From the NCBI GenBank assembly GCA_030692565.1, contig JAUYAO010000054.1, positions 1 through 64,000 of the forward strand: DNA of 64,000 nt, written 5' to 3'. Source of the stretch: Nitrospira sp. (lineage in GTDB: Bacteria > Nitrospirota > Nitrospiria > Nitrospirales > Nitrospiraceae). The notes under the pieces are model-generated. The model made no database searches, was not told where the DNA came from, and saw only the letters and a list, made by a program, of their open reading frames with translations. Below, piece by piece: positions 57,269 through 64,000 of this stretch (the stretch's first letter is position 1; the number at the start of each line of letters is the position of its first letter). The position numbers and the translations under genes are program-made.

Positions 57269-57799
57269 ATGGAGATTCCTGTATTAGTCTTGCCGGGGTT
57301 CGGCAATTCCGGCCCTGGGCATTGGCAGACCTTGTGGGAAGAGCGCCATCCGGCATGGCGGCGGGTCGATCTGGGCCAATGGGATGCGCCGGATTGCCGG
57401 GAGTGGGTGCGTACGCTCGATATGGCGGTGCAGCGCTGCGCGGCTCCTCCCATCTTGGTCGCCCATAGTCTGGCCTGTTTGCTTGTGGCTCATTGGGCCG
57501 GGCCGTCACGGGCGCCGGTCAAGGGCGCGTTCCTCGTTGCGATTCCCGAACCGGCCTGCCCCAGTTTCCCTGCTACAGCCAAAGGGTTTATGCCGGTGCC
57601 GATGCACCGTCTGCCCTTTCCCGCGCTGGTCGTGGCGAGTACGAATGATTCGTTCGGGTCCATCGGCCATGCCCGTGCTTGTGCGACTGCCTGGGGCAGC
57701 CGGTTTGTCGATGTCGGCGAGGTCGGACACATTAATGCCGACAGCGGGATCGGCGATTGGCCTGAAGGGTATGCCCTCTTTCAGGAGTTCGTGGGGTAG
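57269..57799 (+). CDS. RBBP9/YdeN-family alpha/beta hydrolase
   Basis: A 176-residue small hydrolase. Landmarks: VLVLPGFGNSGPGHWQTLWEERHPAWRRVD, nucleophile elbow VAHSLACLL with the catalytic serine, aspartate in ASTNDSFGS and histidine in VGHINADSGIGDWPEG, the typical RBBP9 (DUF1234-like) ending. Likely a serine esterase or peptidase of unknown substrate. GGGG precedes ATG 57269; a longer frame upstream overlaps the methyltransferase gene and was not used. Confidence 0.87.
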   Translation: MEIPVLVLPGFGNSGPGHWQTLWEERHPAWRRVDLGQWDAPDCREWVRTLDMAVQRCAAPPILVAHSLACLLVAHWAGPSRAPVKGAFLVAIPEPACPSFPATAKGFMPVPMHRLPFPALVVASTNDSFGSIGHARACATAWGSRFVDVGEVGHINADSGIGDWPEGYALFQEFVG

Positions 57800-57802
57800 C
57801 GG

Positions 57803-58276
57803 ATGCCGATTCAGATTACGCAGGCTCAGCCGGAAGATGCAGCTATCGTCGCCACGCTGGTAGGGGAGCTGCTCCACGAGATTATGGCGGCGGTCAGCGA
57901 TAAGGTGTTCAACTTTCATCAGGCCGACACGGAAGCGCGAGCAAGGGTCTGGTTGCGAGACGGCTGTTATGCGGTACTGCTGGCCCGTGACGGCGACGTG
58001 CCGATCGGATTTCTCGCCCTGTATCAGAGTTACGCGCTCTACACGGAGGGTGCGTACGGGACGATTCCCGAATTCTATGTCCGGCCGACGTGTCGTTCAC
58101 AGGGAGTAGGGGCCGCATTGCTGCAACAGGCCAGGCTGCTCGGGCAGGCACGCGGATGGCGGCGGCTGGAAGTCACGACTCCACCCTTGCCGGAGTTCGA
58201 CCGGACGCTGGCGTTCTATCAGCGCGAGGGGTTCAGCATCTCCGGCGGACGGAAACTGAAACTGGAGTTGCAGTGA
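57803..58276 (+). CDS. GNAT-family N-acetyltransferase
   Basis: A 157-residue acetyltransferase. The acetyl-CoA site is visible as RSQGVGAALLQQARLLGQARG, preceded by YGTIPEFYVRPTC. N-terminal region QITQAQPEDAAIVATLVGELLHEIMAAVSDK. It starts three bases after the hydrolase stop and overlaps the next gene by four (GTGA), so it belongs to a compact run of small enzymes from 56458 to 58704. Acceptor amine unknown. Confidence 0.88.
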   Translation: MPIQITQAQPEDAAIVATLVGELLHEIMAAVSDKVFNFHQADTEARARVWLRDGCYAVLLARDGDVPIGFLALYQSYALYTEGAYGTIPEFYVRPTCRSQGVGAALLQQARLLGQARGWRRLEVTTPPLPEFDRTLAFYQREGFSISGGRKLKLELQ

Positions 58277-58704
58277 AGCCGGTGGTGCAACGTGAACGGA
58301 CCGGTTGCGGTATCGCCAGTGTGGCGACCTTGGCGGGAGTGAGCTACGCGCAAGCCAAGCAAGCGGCAAACCGGTTGGGAATCGTTGCTGACGATCCACG
58401 GCTCTGGTCCGAGACGCAGCCGGTGCGCCATCTCATGAAGCACTTTCGCATTCGCGCGGCAAGCGGAGAGGTGCCGTTTGTTTCCTGGACATCGTTGCCA
58501 GCTGTTGCGCTGCTCGCGATCAAGTGGCATCGCGAACGGGGAACGGCCTATTGGCATTGGGTGGTATTTTGGCGGAGTCCTCAAGGTCCGGTGGTATTTG
58601 ATTCCAAACAGGCGTTGCGTTGCCATGCCCGCACGGATTTCGGACGAATGAAACCGAAGTGGTCGATCAAGGTCGCAGGCGCGAATACCGGACGAAGCAA
58701 GTGA
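58273..58704 (+). CDS. C39-like cysteine-peptidase-fold protein
   Basis: A 143-residue protein starting GTG at 58273. The N-terminal QRERTGCGIASVATLAGVSYAQAKQAANRLGI matches the active-site cysteine helix of C39-like/papain-like domains, with a histidine in AYWHWVVFW and an aspartate in VVFDSKQ giving a possible C-H-D triad. Bacteriocin exporters carry such domains, but here it stands alone and without a membrane part. It may be a free protease or an amidase. Overlaps the acetyltransferase gene. Confidence 0.65.
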   Translation: MKPVVQRERTGCGIASVATLAGVSYAQAKQAANRLGIVADDPRLWSETQPVRHLMKHFRIRAASGEVPFVSWTSLPAVALLAIKWHRERGTAYWHWVVFWRSPQGPVVFDSKQALRCHARTDFGRMKPKWSIKVAGANTGRSK

Positions 58705-58732
58705 CCGGACTCTGAGGAGAGGGAGCGTCGAG

Positions 58733-59320
58733 ATGAACAACAAGATCCGCTGCAGCTGGGCCGGCGAGAAGCCGCACATGGTTCGTTATCACGATCAGGA
58801 GTGGGGGAGGCCGGTTCATCGCGATCGGAAGCATTTTGAGATGCTGCTGTTGGAAGGGGCGCAAGCGGGGCTGACGTGGGACACGATCCTGAAAAAGCGT
58901 GCCGGGTATCGTAAGGCCTTTGCGGGATTCGATCCGAAGAAGGTGGCCCGTTTCACGGTGCGCATGAAAGCGGCTCTGATGAAAAATCCCGACATTATCC
59001 GCAATCGCCTCAAGATTGAGTCGGCGGTCACCAACGCGCAGGCCTTTCTCGCGGTGCAGAAAGAATTCGGTTCGTTCGATGCCTATGTCTGGTCATTCGT
59101 TGGGGGTGAGCCGATCGTCAATCGGTGGAAACGGATGAAGGATGTGCCCGCCACGAATGCGGTGAGCGATACCTTGTCGAAAGACCTGAAGAAGCGCGGC
59201 TTCCGGTTTGTCGGGAGCACGATCATCTACGCCTATATGCAGGCGGTCGGGATGGTGAACGATCATCTGGTTGCCTGTTTCGCAATATCAAAAAAGCCAA
59301 CAGTTCCTAGGTCTACATAA
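58733..59320 (+). CDS. tag: DNA-3-methyladenine glycosylase I
   Basis: A 195-residue base-excision repair enzyme. Family marks: IRCSWAGEKPHMVRYHDQEWGRPVHRDRKHFEMLLLEGAQAGLTWDTILKKRAGYRKAFAGFDPKKVARF, with the catalytic-pocket E in LLEGAQAGL, and zinc-type ligands C (RCSW), H in FVGSTIIYAYMQAVGMVNDHLVACF. It removes 3-methyladenine. A purine-rich ribosome site (GAGGAGAGGGAG) is upstream. Confidence 0.93.
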   Translation: MNNKIRCSWAGEKPHMVRYHDQEWGRPVHRDRKHFEMLLLEGAQAGLTWDTILKKRAGYRKAFAGFDPKKVARFTVRMKAALMKNPDIIRNRLKIESAVTNAQAFLAVQKEFGSFDAYVWSFVGGEPIVNRWKRMKDVPATNAVSDTLSKDLKKRGFRFVGSTIIYAYMQAVGMVNDHLVACFAISKKPTVPRST

Positions 59321-59321
59321 G

Positions 59322-59735
59322 ATGCCACTCCCTCGTCCTCAAGACCAACTGGCCGGCTGTGTCTGGTTGCCGCGGTTCGCCGAGAAAGCCAGACGGTTTC
59401 TCGGTCAGCAGCTTCCATTGACCTATCGAGTCGCCTTCGGCAGCCGGCTTGGCATCGACGGCGCGTTTCTCCGTCACTTCGGCCTGACGGTCCCCCAGTT
59501 TCTCGTGGCGGTTCGCCGGTCAGGGGATAACGAGGCGTTGTCGAAATGGTTTCTCTCGCTTCCTGAGGCCCGTCCGGAGCGCATTGCCGAGTGGAATCGC
59601 CGCGCGACACTGTTGGGGGCCAAGGGGCATCCCGGCTATCTCATTCGACATGTTGTGAAGTGGTTCTTCTATCCGAAGTCGGTTCTCTCTCCCGTCAACA
59701 GCCTCTTCGAAGCGATCGAGCAGGACGAACGCTAA
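59322..59735 (+). CDS. DUF5069 domain protein
   Basis: A 137-residue protein from ATG 59322. Pattern LAGCVWLPRFAEKARRFLGQQLPLTYRVAFGSRLGIDGAFLRHFGLTVPQFLVAVRRSGDNEALSKWFLS and PGYLIRHVVKWFFYPKSVLSPVNSLFEAIEQDE correspond to DUF5069. Function unknown; soluble and helical. The start is one base after the tag stop codon. The C-terminus ends eight bases from a convergent gene. Confidence 0.78.
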   Translation: MPLPRPQDQLAGCVWLPRFAEKARRFLGQQLPLTYRVAFGSRLGIDGAFLRHFGLTVPQFLVAVRRSGDNEALSKWFLSLPEARPERIAEWNRRATLLGAKGHPGYLIRHVVKWFFYPKSVLSPVNSLFEAIEQDER

Positions 59736-59743
59736 CCTCAGCG

Positions 59744-60856
59744 CTACTCTTCCGTATGCACGCCGTCGAATCCGTCGAGGGCAATCCCGAGGGTGGCCAG
59801 CAGCTCCTTTGTCTCCGGACTGCTGTCTGAGCGTGCTTGCTTCAGCACAGAACGGTGGAGTGTGCGGAGCGGGGCCAGCACGCGACGATCGGTAGTCTTG
59901 CCCAAGGCGCGTACCAGGATGATCTGAGTCTGGAGCGGTTCGTTCGGGAGAGCGGCAATGAAGGTCGGCACAATTCCGCTGTTGGGATGCAACGGTGCGA
60001 GGCGGCCAAGACCGGCGGCGGCGGCGCGATGTTGGTCCGGCGTGCCGGTGTTGAAGAGTGCGAGCAGTGCAGGGATTCCATCTTCATGGCCGATGGTTCC
60101 CAGCGCGGTTGCGGCCGTTTGAACCACAGTCTGATCGGAGTCTTTCAGTGCTGCGGTCAGTCGGGGAATGGCGTCCACGGCGATCATCTGACCCAGGAGT
60201 CCGATCACGGTCTGCTTTTGCGTGACCGTCGCGCCGGACTCATCCAAGGCCTTGATCAGCCGGACGGACTGTCCCCAATCAGCCGCGAGCAAATAGGGAA
60301 ACGGATCGGTCTGTAATTGCTGGGTGAGCGCCGCGATTGCGTACGCTCCTGCATCGGTTTGCCCCGCTTGGCGTGCCGCGTCTTGCGGATTATTGAACGG
60401 TGTCCGGACTTCGTGCCGCCAGTCGCCCGAGCGGGTGCCGAAGCGATAGGTGAGCTGGCAAGCGGGTCCTTTCCAGAGTCGTACGGCGGCGTCGACCATG
60501 TCGGCGTCGCCACCGGAGCGGCCTGTCCCTTCCCAGGTTTTGAGTTCCTCGCACTTGACCTTGACGGTCACTTCATGAGGCTGACTGCCATCGGTGACGA
60601 TGCGGTATCCCAATCGTTCGAACCGCGTTGCAACCGCCTTCGTGATGCCGCCGGCATCAAGGGGACCATGGCTGCTCAGGGCTAAGGTCTCCAGATGGAT
60701 CTGTTCGGCCCGATGCAGGAGGTCCTTTTCTTCAGCCGTCAGCAACTCCTTGCGTGCCTGAGTTATGTCCGGAACGCTTACGGCAATGGTCGATCCAAAG
60801 AAGAGGAGAGTAAGCGCTATTCGAAGGCGTCTGACGGCGAAGAGATGAAGGCTCAT
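59744..60856 (-). CDS. Secreted HEAT-repeat protein
   Basis: About 370 residues from ATG 60856 (MSLHLFAVRRLRIALTLLFFGSTIAVS, a signal peptide). A first domain (ITQARKELLTAEEKDLLHRAEQIHLETLALS, then a beta region) is followed by HEAT/PBS-type repeats: GLLGQMIAVDAIPRLTAALKDSDQTVVQTAATALGTIGHEDGIPALLALFNTG. It probably acts as a periplasmic scaffold. A longer start at 60925 (MRQSRHIHS...) is open but less convincing. Confidence 0.8.
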   Translation of the reverse strand: MSLHLFAVRRLRIALTLLFFGSTIAVSVPDITQARKELLTAEEKDLLHRAEQIHLETLALSSHGPLDAGGITKAVATRFERLGYRIVTDGSQPHEVTVKVKCEELKTWEGTGRSGGDADMVDAAVRLWKGPACQLTYRFGTRSGDWRHEVRTPFNNPQDAARQAGQTDAGAYAIAALTQQLQTDPFPYLLAADWGQSVRLIKALDESGATVTQKQTVIGLLGQMIAVDAIPRLTAALKDSDQTVVQTAATALGTIGHEDGIPALLALFNTGTPDQHRAAAAGLGRLAPLHPNSGIVPTFIAALPNEPLQTQIILVRALGKTTDRRVLAPLRTLHRSVLKQARSDSSPETKELLATLGIALDGFDGVHTEE

Positions 60857-61252
60857 GATGATCCGTGCGCTCCTTGTGGTGCGAATGGAAGGATGGAGTG
60901 AATGAATGTGGCGGGATTGTCTCATAGGCTGAGTGAGCGGGGGAAGTCTTTCGTCACGTCCGACAGGAGACGGGGAGTCTATGGCCGTTCTCAGTTGAGG
61001 CGATCGTACGACTGTAGGGGAATGGCTACAGCGGCATTATCTCTACAGTCTGAATGGGATACGTAGTTGTCCCCAGTGTCTACTGTCCTTCTTTCCCTTC
61101 GAGTTTGGTAGGGATCAATGAGGAGGATCTTTTCGAGGAACAAGAAAATCAAGGAAGTGCTGCAGAATGTTTGGATAACGCCTCGTCGGTACGGCCCTTG
61201 CTCTCCTCACCATGAATGTGTCCCATCAGGCATAAGGAGAGAAGATCGGATT
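60857..61252 (+). other. Gap between the HEAT-repeat and PilZ genes
   Basis: Some 395 bases without a convincing gene. An open frame starts at ATG 61118 (MRRIFSRNKKIKEV...) and joins the PilZ-like gene, but its composition is unlike a conserved protein. It must contain divergent promoters for the HEAT-repeat and PilZ genes; I could not pick a clear -35/-10 pair. A near-palindrome around 61000-61055 (CTGTAGGGGAATGGCTACAG) is noticeable. Confidence 0.45.
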
Positions 61253-61627
61253 ATGCAAAATCGTGCCCCTTCAAGAAAACTGGTCAATGAGCAGGGAGGC
61301 CTGGCACCGGTGATCAATCGTCGGGAGGAACCCAGGATTGAGGATTGTCACTCCTGCTCATATGAAATCGTCGCACCAGGTGAATCTGGTGCGGCAGGAG
61401 TTCAACAGGGCCAGGTGTTTACGCTAAACCGCAGCGCGCACGGGATGTTGCTGCTGATGGGACAAGCTCTGCGGCCAAATCAGCGGATTGAGGTCCATAG
61501 TGCAAAACTGGGCTGGTGGCGCTCCACAATGGTATATGACGTGCGGTGGACGCGACCGATGCAAATCGGGCCTCAAGGCGATCTATTTTTAGTGGGGTGC
61601 CGGTTGACCTCGGGCTTGCCCTTGTAG
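61253..61627 (+). CDS. PilZ-like domain protein
   Basis: A 124-residue protein from ATG 61253 with AAGGAGAG 13 bases upstream (long spacing). The body RREEPRIEDCHSCSYEIV and QGQVFTLNRSAHGMLLLMGQALRPNQRIEVHSAKLGWWRSTMVYDVRWTR fits the beta barrel of PilZ domains with an RxxxR-like start (NRREEPR) and a degenerate DxSxxG (NRSAHG). Probably a c-di-GMP effector, weaker than the protein at 50752. An upstream start at 61118 is possible. Confidence 0.6.
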   Translation: MQNRAPSRKLVNEQGGLAPVINRREEPRIEDCHSCSYEIVAPGESGAAGVQQGQVFTLNRSAHGMLLLMGQALRPNQRIEVHSAKLGWWRSTMVYDVRWTRPMQIGPQGDLFLVGCRLTSGLPL

Positions 61628-61718
61628 CGAAGAGTTTCACATCTTCCTCGGAGAGATTCTCCCGACCACGCCGCAAATAACGATTGATTGCCGCCGGCGA
61701 TGATTTTATCCTGCGCGC

Positions 61719-63158
61719 ATGTTGGTCGGATTTGTCGCGCTCTATCTGCTGTGTTCCGTCGGGATCGGTCTCTACGCGGCCACGCGTGTGCAGAATACGA
61801 AGGATTTTGCGGTAGCCGGTCGGAGCCTGCCGCTGCCGGTGGTGACCGCGACGGTCTTCGCCACCTGGTTCGGCGCCGAGGCCGTGCTCGGCATTTCCGC
61901 GACCTTTGTGAAGGAAGGCCTTCGGGGTGTTGTGGCCGATCCCTTTGGATCCAGCCTCTGTCTCATTCTCGCCGGATTGTTTTTTGCGCCGCGATTTTAC
62001 CGGATGAATCTCCTGACCGTCGGAGACTTCTACCGTCTTCGCTATAACCGCACGGTCGAAGTCTTGTGCACGCTGGCGGTCGTGGCGTCTTATCTTGGTT
62101 GGGTGGCGGCGCAGTTCAAGGTGCTGGGCCTGGTGTTGAATGTGGTCACGGCAGGGGGGATCAGCCAGTCTCTGGGCATGATCGCCGGGGCCTTGATCGT
62201 CCTGACCTACACGACCTTCGGCGGCATGTTCTCAGTCGCCATTCTGGACTTTGTGCAAATCACCGTCATCATGGGCGGCCTGCTGTATATCGGTTCGATC
62301 GTCAGCGGACTGGCGGGAGGAGTCGGGACGGTTGTTGCGCATGCGGCCGCCGCCGGGAAGCTGGATTTCTTTCCGCCAGCCAGCCTCAATGCCTGGATTC
62401 CGTTTCTTGGTGCGTGGGTGACGATGATGTTCGGGTCGATCCCGCAGCAGGATGTGTTTCAGCGGATCACGTCGGCGAAGGATGAAGCAACGGCGGTGCG
62501 CGGGTCTCTTCTGGGCGGGACGTTGTACTTCGCGTTCTGCTTTATCCCGATGTTTCTGGCCTATGCCGCCACGCTTGTCGATCCGGCGCGCTTTCTGGCC
62601 TTGCTGGAAACCGACTCACAGCTGGTTTTGCCGACGCTGATTCTGGAACATACGCCGATCGCGGCGCAGATCGTGTTCTTTGGAGCCGTCTTGTCGGCGG
62701 TGATGAGCTGTTCCAGCGCGACGCTGCTGGCGCCGTCCGTGGCGCTCAGTGAAAACGTCTTCAAGCCGATGGTGGCCCGTCTGAACGATGCGGAGTTGTT
62801 GCGGATGATGCGGACGGTGTTGATCGCCTTTGCCGCGGCAGTGTTGGCCATTGCGCTCTGGTCGGACGCCAGCATCTATAAACTGGTGGTGAGCACGTAC
62901 AAGGTCACGCTCGTGGTCGCGTTCATCCCGTTGCTGGCCGGACTCTATTGGTCGAAGGCCACAACGCAGGGCGCGATTGTCGCCATTGCGGGCGGGCTTG
63001 TGAGCTGGTTGGGGTTCGAAGGGTTCAGTTCAGCCGATGCCGTGTGGCCGCCGCAGTTGGTCGGGCTGCTAGCGGCCGCAATCGGAATGGCCGTAGGATC
63101 GCTGGCGCCTCAAGTGCTGCCGGTTACGACAGAGCAACAAGCGGCAGGACCGTCCTAA
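61719..63158 (+). CDS. Sodium:solute symporter
   Basis: A 479-residue SSS-family transporter with about 13 hydrophobic segments. Motifs: ATRVQNTKDFAVAGRSLPLPVVTATVFATWFGAEAVLGISATF, YTTFGGMFSVAILDFVQ, FGSIPQQDVFQRITSAKDEATAVRGSLLGG and AVMSCSSATLLAPSVALSENVFKPM. It imports a solute with Na+; the substrate (proline, pantothenate or an organic acid) cannot be assigned. It ends by overlapping the convergent ABC-F gene stop by two to three bases. Confidence 0.9.
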   Translation: MLVGFVALYLLCSVGIGLYAATRVQNTKDFAVAGRSLPLPVVTATVFATWFGAEAVLGISATFVKEGLRGVVADPFGSSLCLILAGLFFAPRFYRMNLLTVGDFYRLRYNRTVEVLCTLAVVASYLGWVAAQFKVLGLVLNVVTAGGISQSLGMIAGALIVLTYTTFGGMFSVAILDFVQITVIMGGLLYIGSIVSGLAGGVGTVVAHAAAAGKLDFFPPASLNAWIPFLGAWVTMMFGSIPQQDVFQRITSAKDEATAVRGSLLGGTLYFAFCFIPMFLAYAATLVDPARFLALLETDSQLVLPTLILEHTPIAAQIVFFGAVLSAVMSCSSATLLAPSVALSENVFKPMVARLNDAELLRMMRTVLIAFAAAVLAIALWSDASIYKLVVSTYKVTLVVAFIPLLAGLYWSKATTQGAIVAIAGGLVSWLGFEGFSSADAVWPPQLVGLLAAAIGMAVGSLAPQVLPVTTEQQAAGPS

Positions 63159-64000
63159 GACGGCTGCATTGCCTGCGTGCGCTTCTCTTCCAGTTCCGTC
63201 CAGCGGGCATAGAGGCGCTCGACGCTGGTCTGGGCTTCAGCCAACGCGGTGTACCGGGCTTGCAACATCGTGGCATCGGATGTGACAGCAGGATCTTCCG
63301 TGGCGGCTTGGCAAGCGGTCACGGCGGCTTCCGCTTTGACGATCAAGCCTTCGATCTTGTCCCATTCTTTTTGTTCCGCATGCGAGAGCCCTTTGCGGGT
63401 CTGTTTCGGCTTGGGGCCGTTGTTGCTCGCGGCGCGAGTGGGCACGGGGCCTGGAGAGCCGGAGGTCCCTCGCTCCTGGGCCGCTTCCCATTGGGCAAAG
63501 TCGGCGAACCATTCGGCGTTGCCTGTTCCATCCAGCGCCAGCATCATGGTGGAGACGCGATCGAGCAACCACCGGTCATGGGTCACGAGGATCAGCGCGC
63601 CAGGAAACTCCAGAAGATTTTCTTCCAACACATCGAGCGTCGGGATATCCAGATCATTCGTCGGTTCGTCCAGCATGAGCACATCGGCCGGCTGCAACAT
63701 GAGCCGCGCTATCAAGAGCCGGGCCTGTTCGCCGCCGGAGAGCCGTGACACGGGCAGATCGAGCTGTTCGGGCCGAAAGAGAAATCGCTTGGCCCAGGAG
63801 ACGAGATGGATCGAACGATCCTGATAGATGACGGAATCGCCGCCGGCGGGCGCGAGGGATCGGCGGAGGGATACTTGCTGGTCCAGGGACTCGCGATGCT
63901 GCTCGAAGGTGACGATCCGGAGCTTGTCGGCGCGGGTGACCGTGCCGGTATCGGGCTTCAACGTGCCCGCCAGCAGTTTCATCAGCGTGGATTTCCCGCT
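63155..64000 (-). CDS. ABC-F ATPase (Uup-like), C-terminal part
   Basis: Partial at the right edge; 281 codons are present and the frame continues beyond the window. The second ATPase domain starts inside its Walker A (SGKSTLMKLLAG), with signature LSGGEQARLLIARL and Walker B LMLDEPTNDLD, then VTHDRWLLDRVSTMMLALDGTGNAEWFADFAQWEA. A C-terminal charged coiled coil (EQKEWDKIEGLIVKAEAAV, LYARWTELEEKR) is typical of Uup/ABC-F proteins that act on ribosomes or DNA rather than membranes. Confidence 0.9.
   Translation of the reverse strand, partial: SGKSTLMKLLAGTLKPDTGTVTRADKLRIVTFEQHRESLDQQVSLRRSLAPAGGDSVIYQDRSIHLVSWAKRFLFRPEQLDLPVSRLSGGEQARLLIARLMLQPADVLMLDEPTNDLDIPTLDVLEENLLEFPGALILVTHDRWLLDRVSTMMLALDGTGNAEWFADFAQWEAAQERGTSGSPGPVPTRAASNNGPKPKQTRKGLSHAEQKEWDKIEGLIVKAEAAVTACQAATEDPAVTSDATMLQARYTALAEAQTSVERLYARWTELEEKRTQAMQPS

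Overview
The window looks like a chromosomal piece of a Nitrospira-like bacterium (phylum Nitrospirota). This is inferred from the mix of Gram-negative housekeeping genes, RNase Y with a YmdB-type phosphoesterase, the split ATP synthase locus and small proteins that resemble Nitrospira families. No rRNA or marker gene confirms it. GC is high overall, with an A/T-richer patch around 25.6-27.1 kb. I see no rRNA, tRNA or CRISPR array.

Layout. 0-1.4 kb: an ISAzo13-type insertion sequence sits exactly at the stop codon of an MsbA-like ABC exporter. 1.4-9.1 kb: the exporter, a small ribosomal bS22/AURKAIP1-like protein, a lipoprotein with a near-leaderless promoter, L-aspartate oxidase (nadB), a lytic transglycosylase and a pabB-pabC-like pair. 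9.2-11.1 kb: a membrane-sector-only ATP synthase operon (atpZ/I-B-E-F). 11.1-18.2 kb: LarE, an active/inactive M16 peptidase pair, RlmN and an Slt transglycosylase. 18.2-25.3 kb: zapB-zapA, a 500-base gap, rny-ymdB-xseA-xseB-tlyA and an epimerase. 25.3-31.3 kb: rhodanese, CutA, an M23 peptidase, formate-THF ligase and HflK/HflC. 31.4-33.7 kb: an arsenosugar pair (ArsM-ArsS).

33.8-40.9 kb is an accessory island. A HigB/HigA-like toxin-antitoxin pair carries a palindromic operator between its -35 and -10. Next comes a chain of six ORFs, each overlapping the next by 4-8 bases: an HsdM remnant, a methyltransferase-like protein lacking NPPY, an ImmA/IrrE protease, a DUF4411 PIN-like protein, an Eco57I-type methylase broken at a CA repeat, and a GIY-YIG/helicase protein cut by an IS3 element. 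It reads as a restriction or defence operon with a protease/PIN pair embedded in it, now decayed.

41-49.3 kb holds stress and signalling functions. A BNR-repeat protein, a MoaD-like Gly-Gly carrier and a methyltransferase form one operon. Beside it is an ECF42-type sigma factor with three DGPF (YciI) proteins, an SRPBCC protein and a DUF1579 protein. Each DGPF gene is preceded by the same bipartite motif, TGTCGATTTC-(spacer)-CGACTA with identical spacing, so the sigma regulon can be read directly from the sequence. 49.4-50.6 kb is a second IS3-family element with an A6G frameshift site. 50.7-64 kb carries PilZ proteins, a CPA1 antiporter, a nitrilase-family amidase, RF3, several small hypotheticals, a C39-like protein, Tag glycosylase, a HEAT-repeat protein, a sodium:solute symporter and a partial ABC-F ATPase at the right edge.
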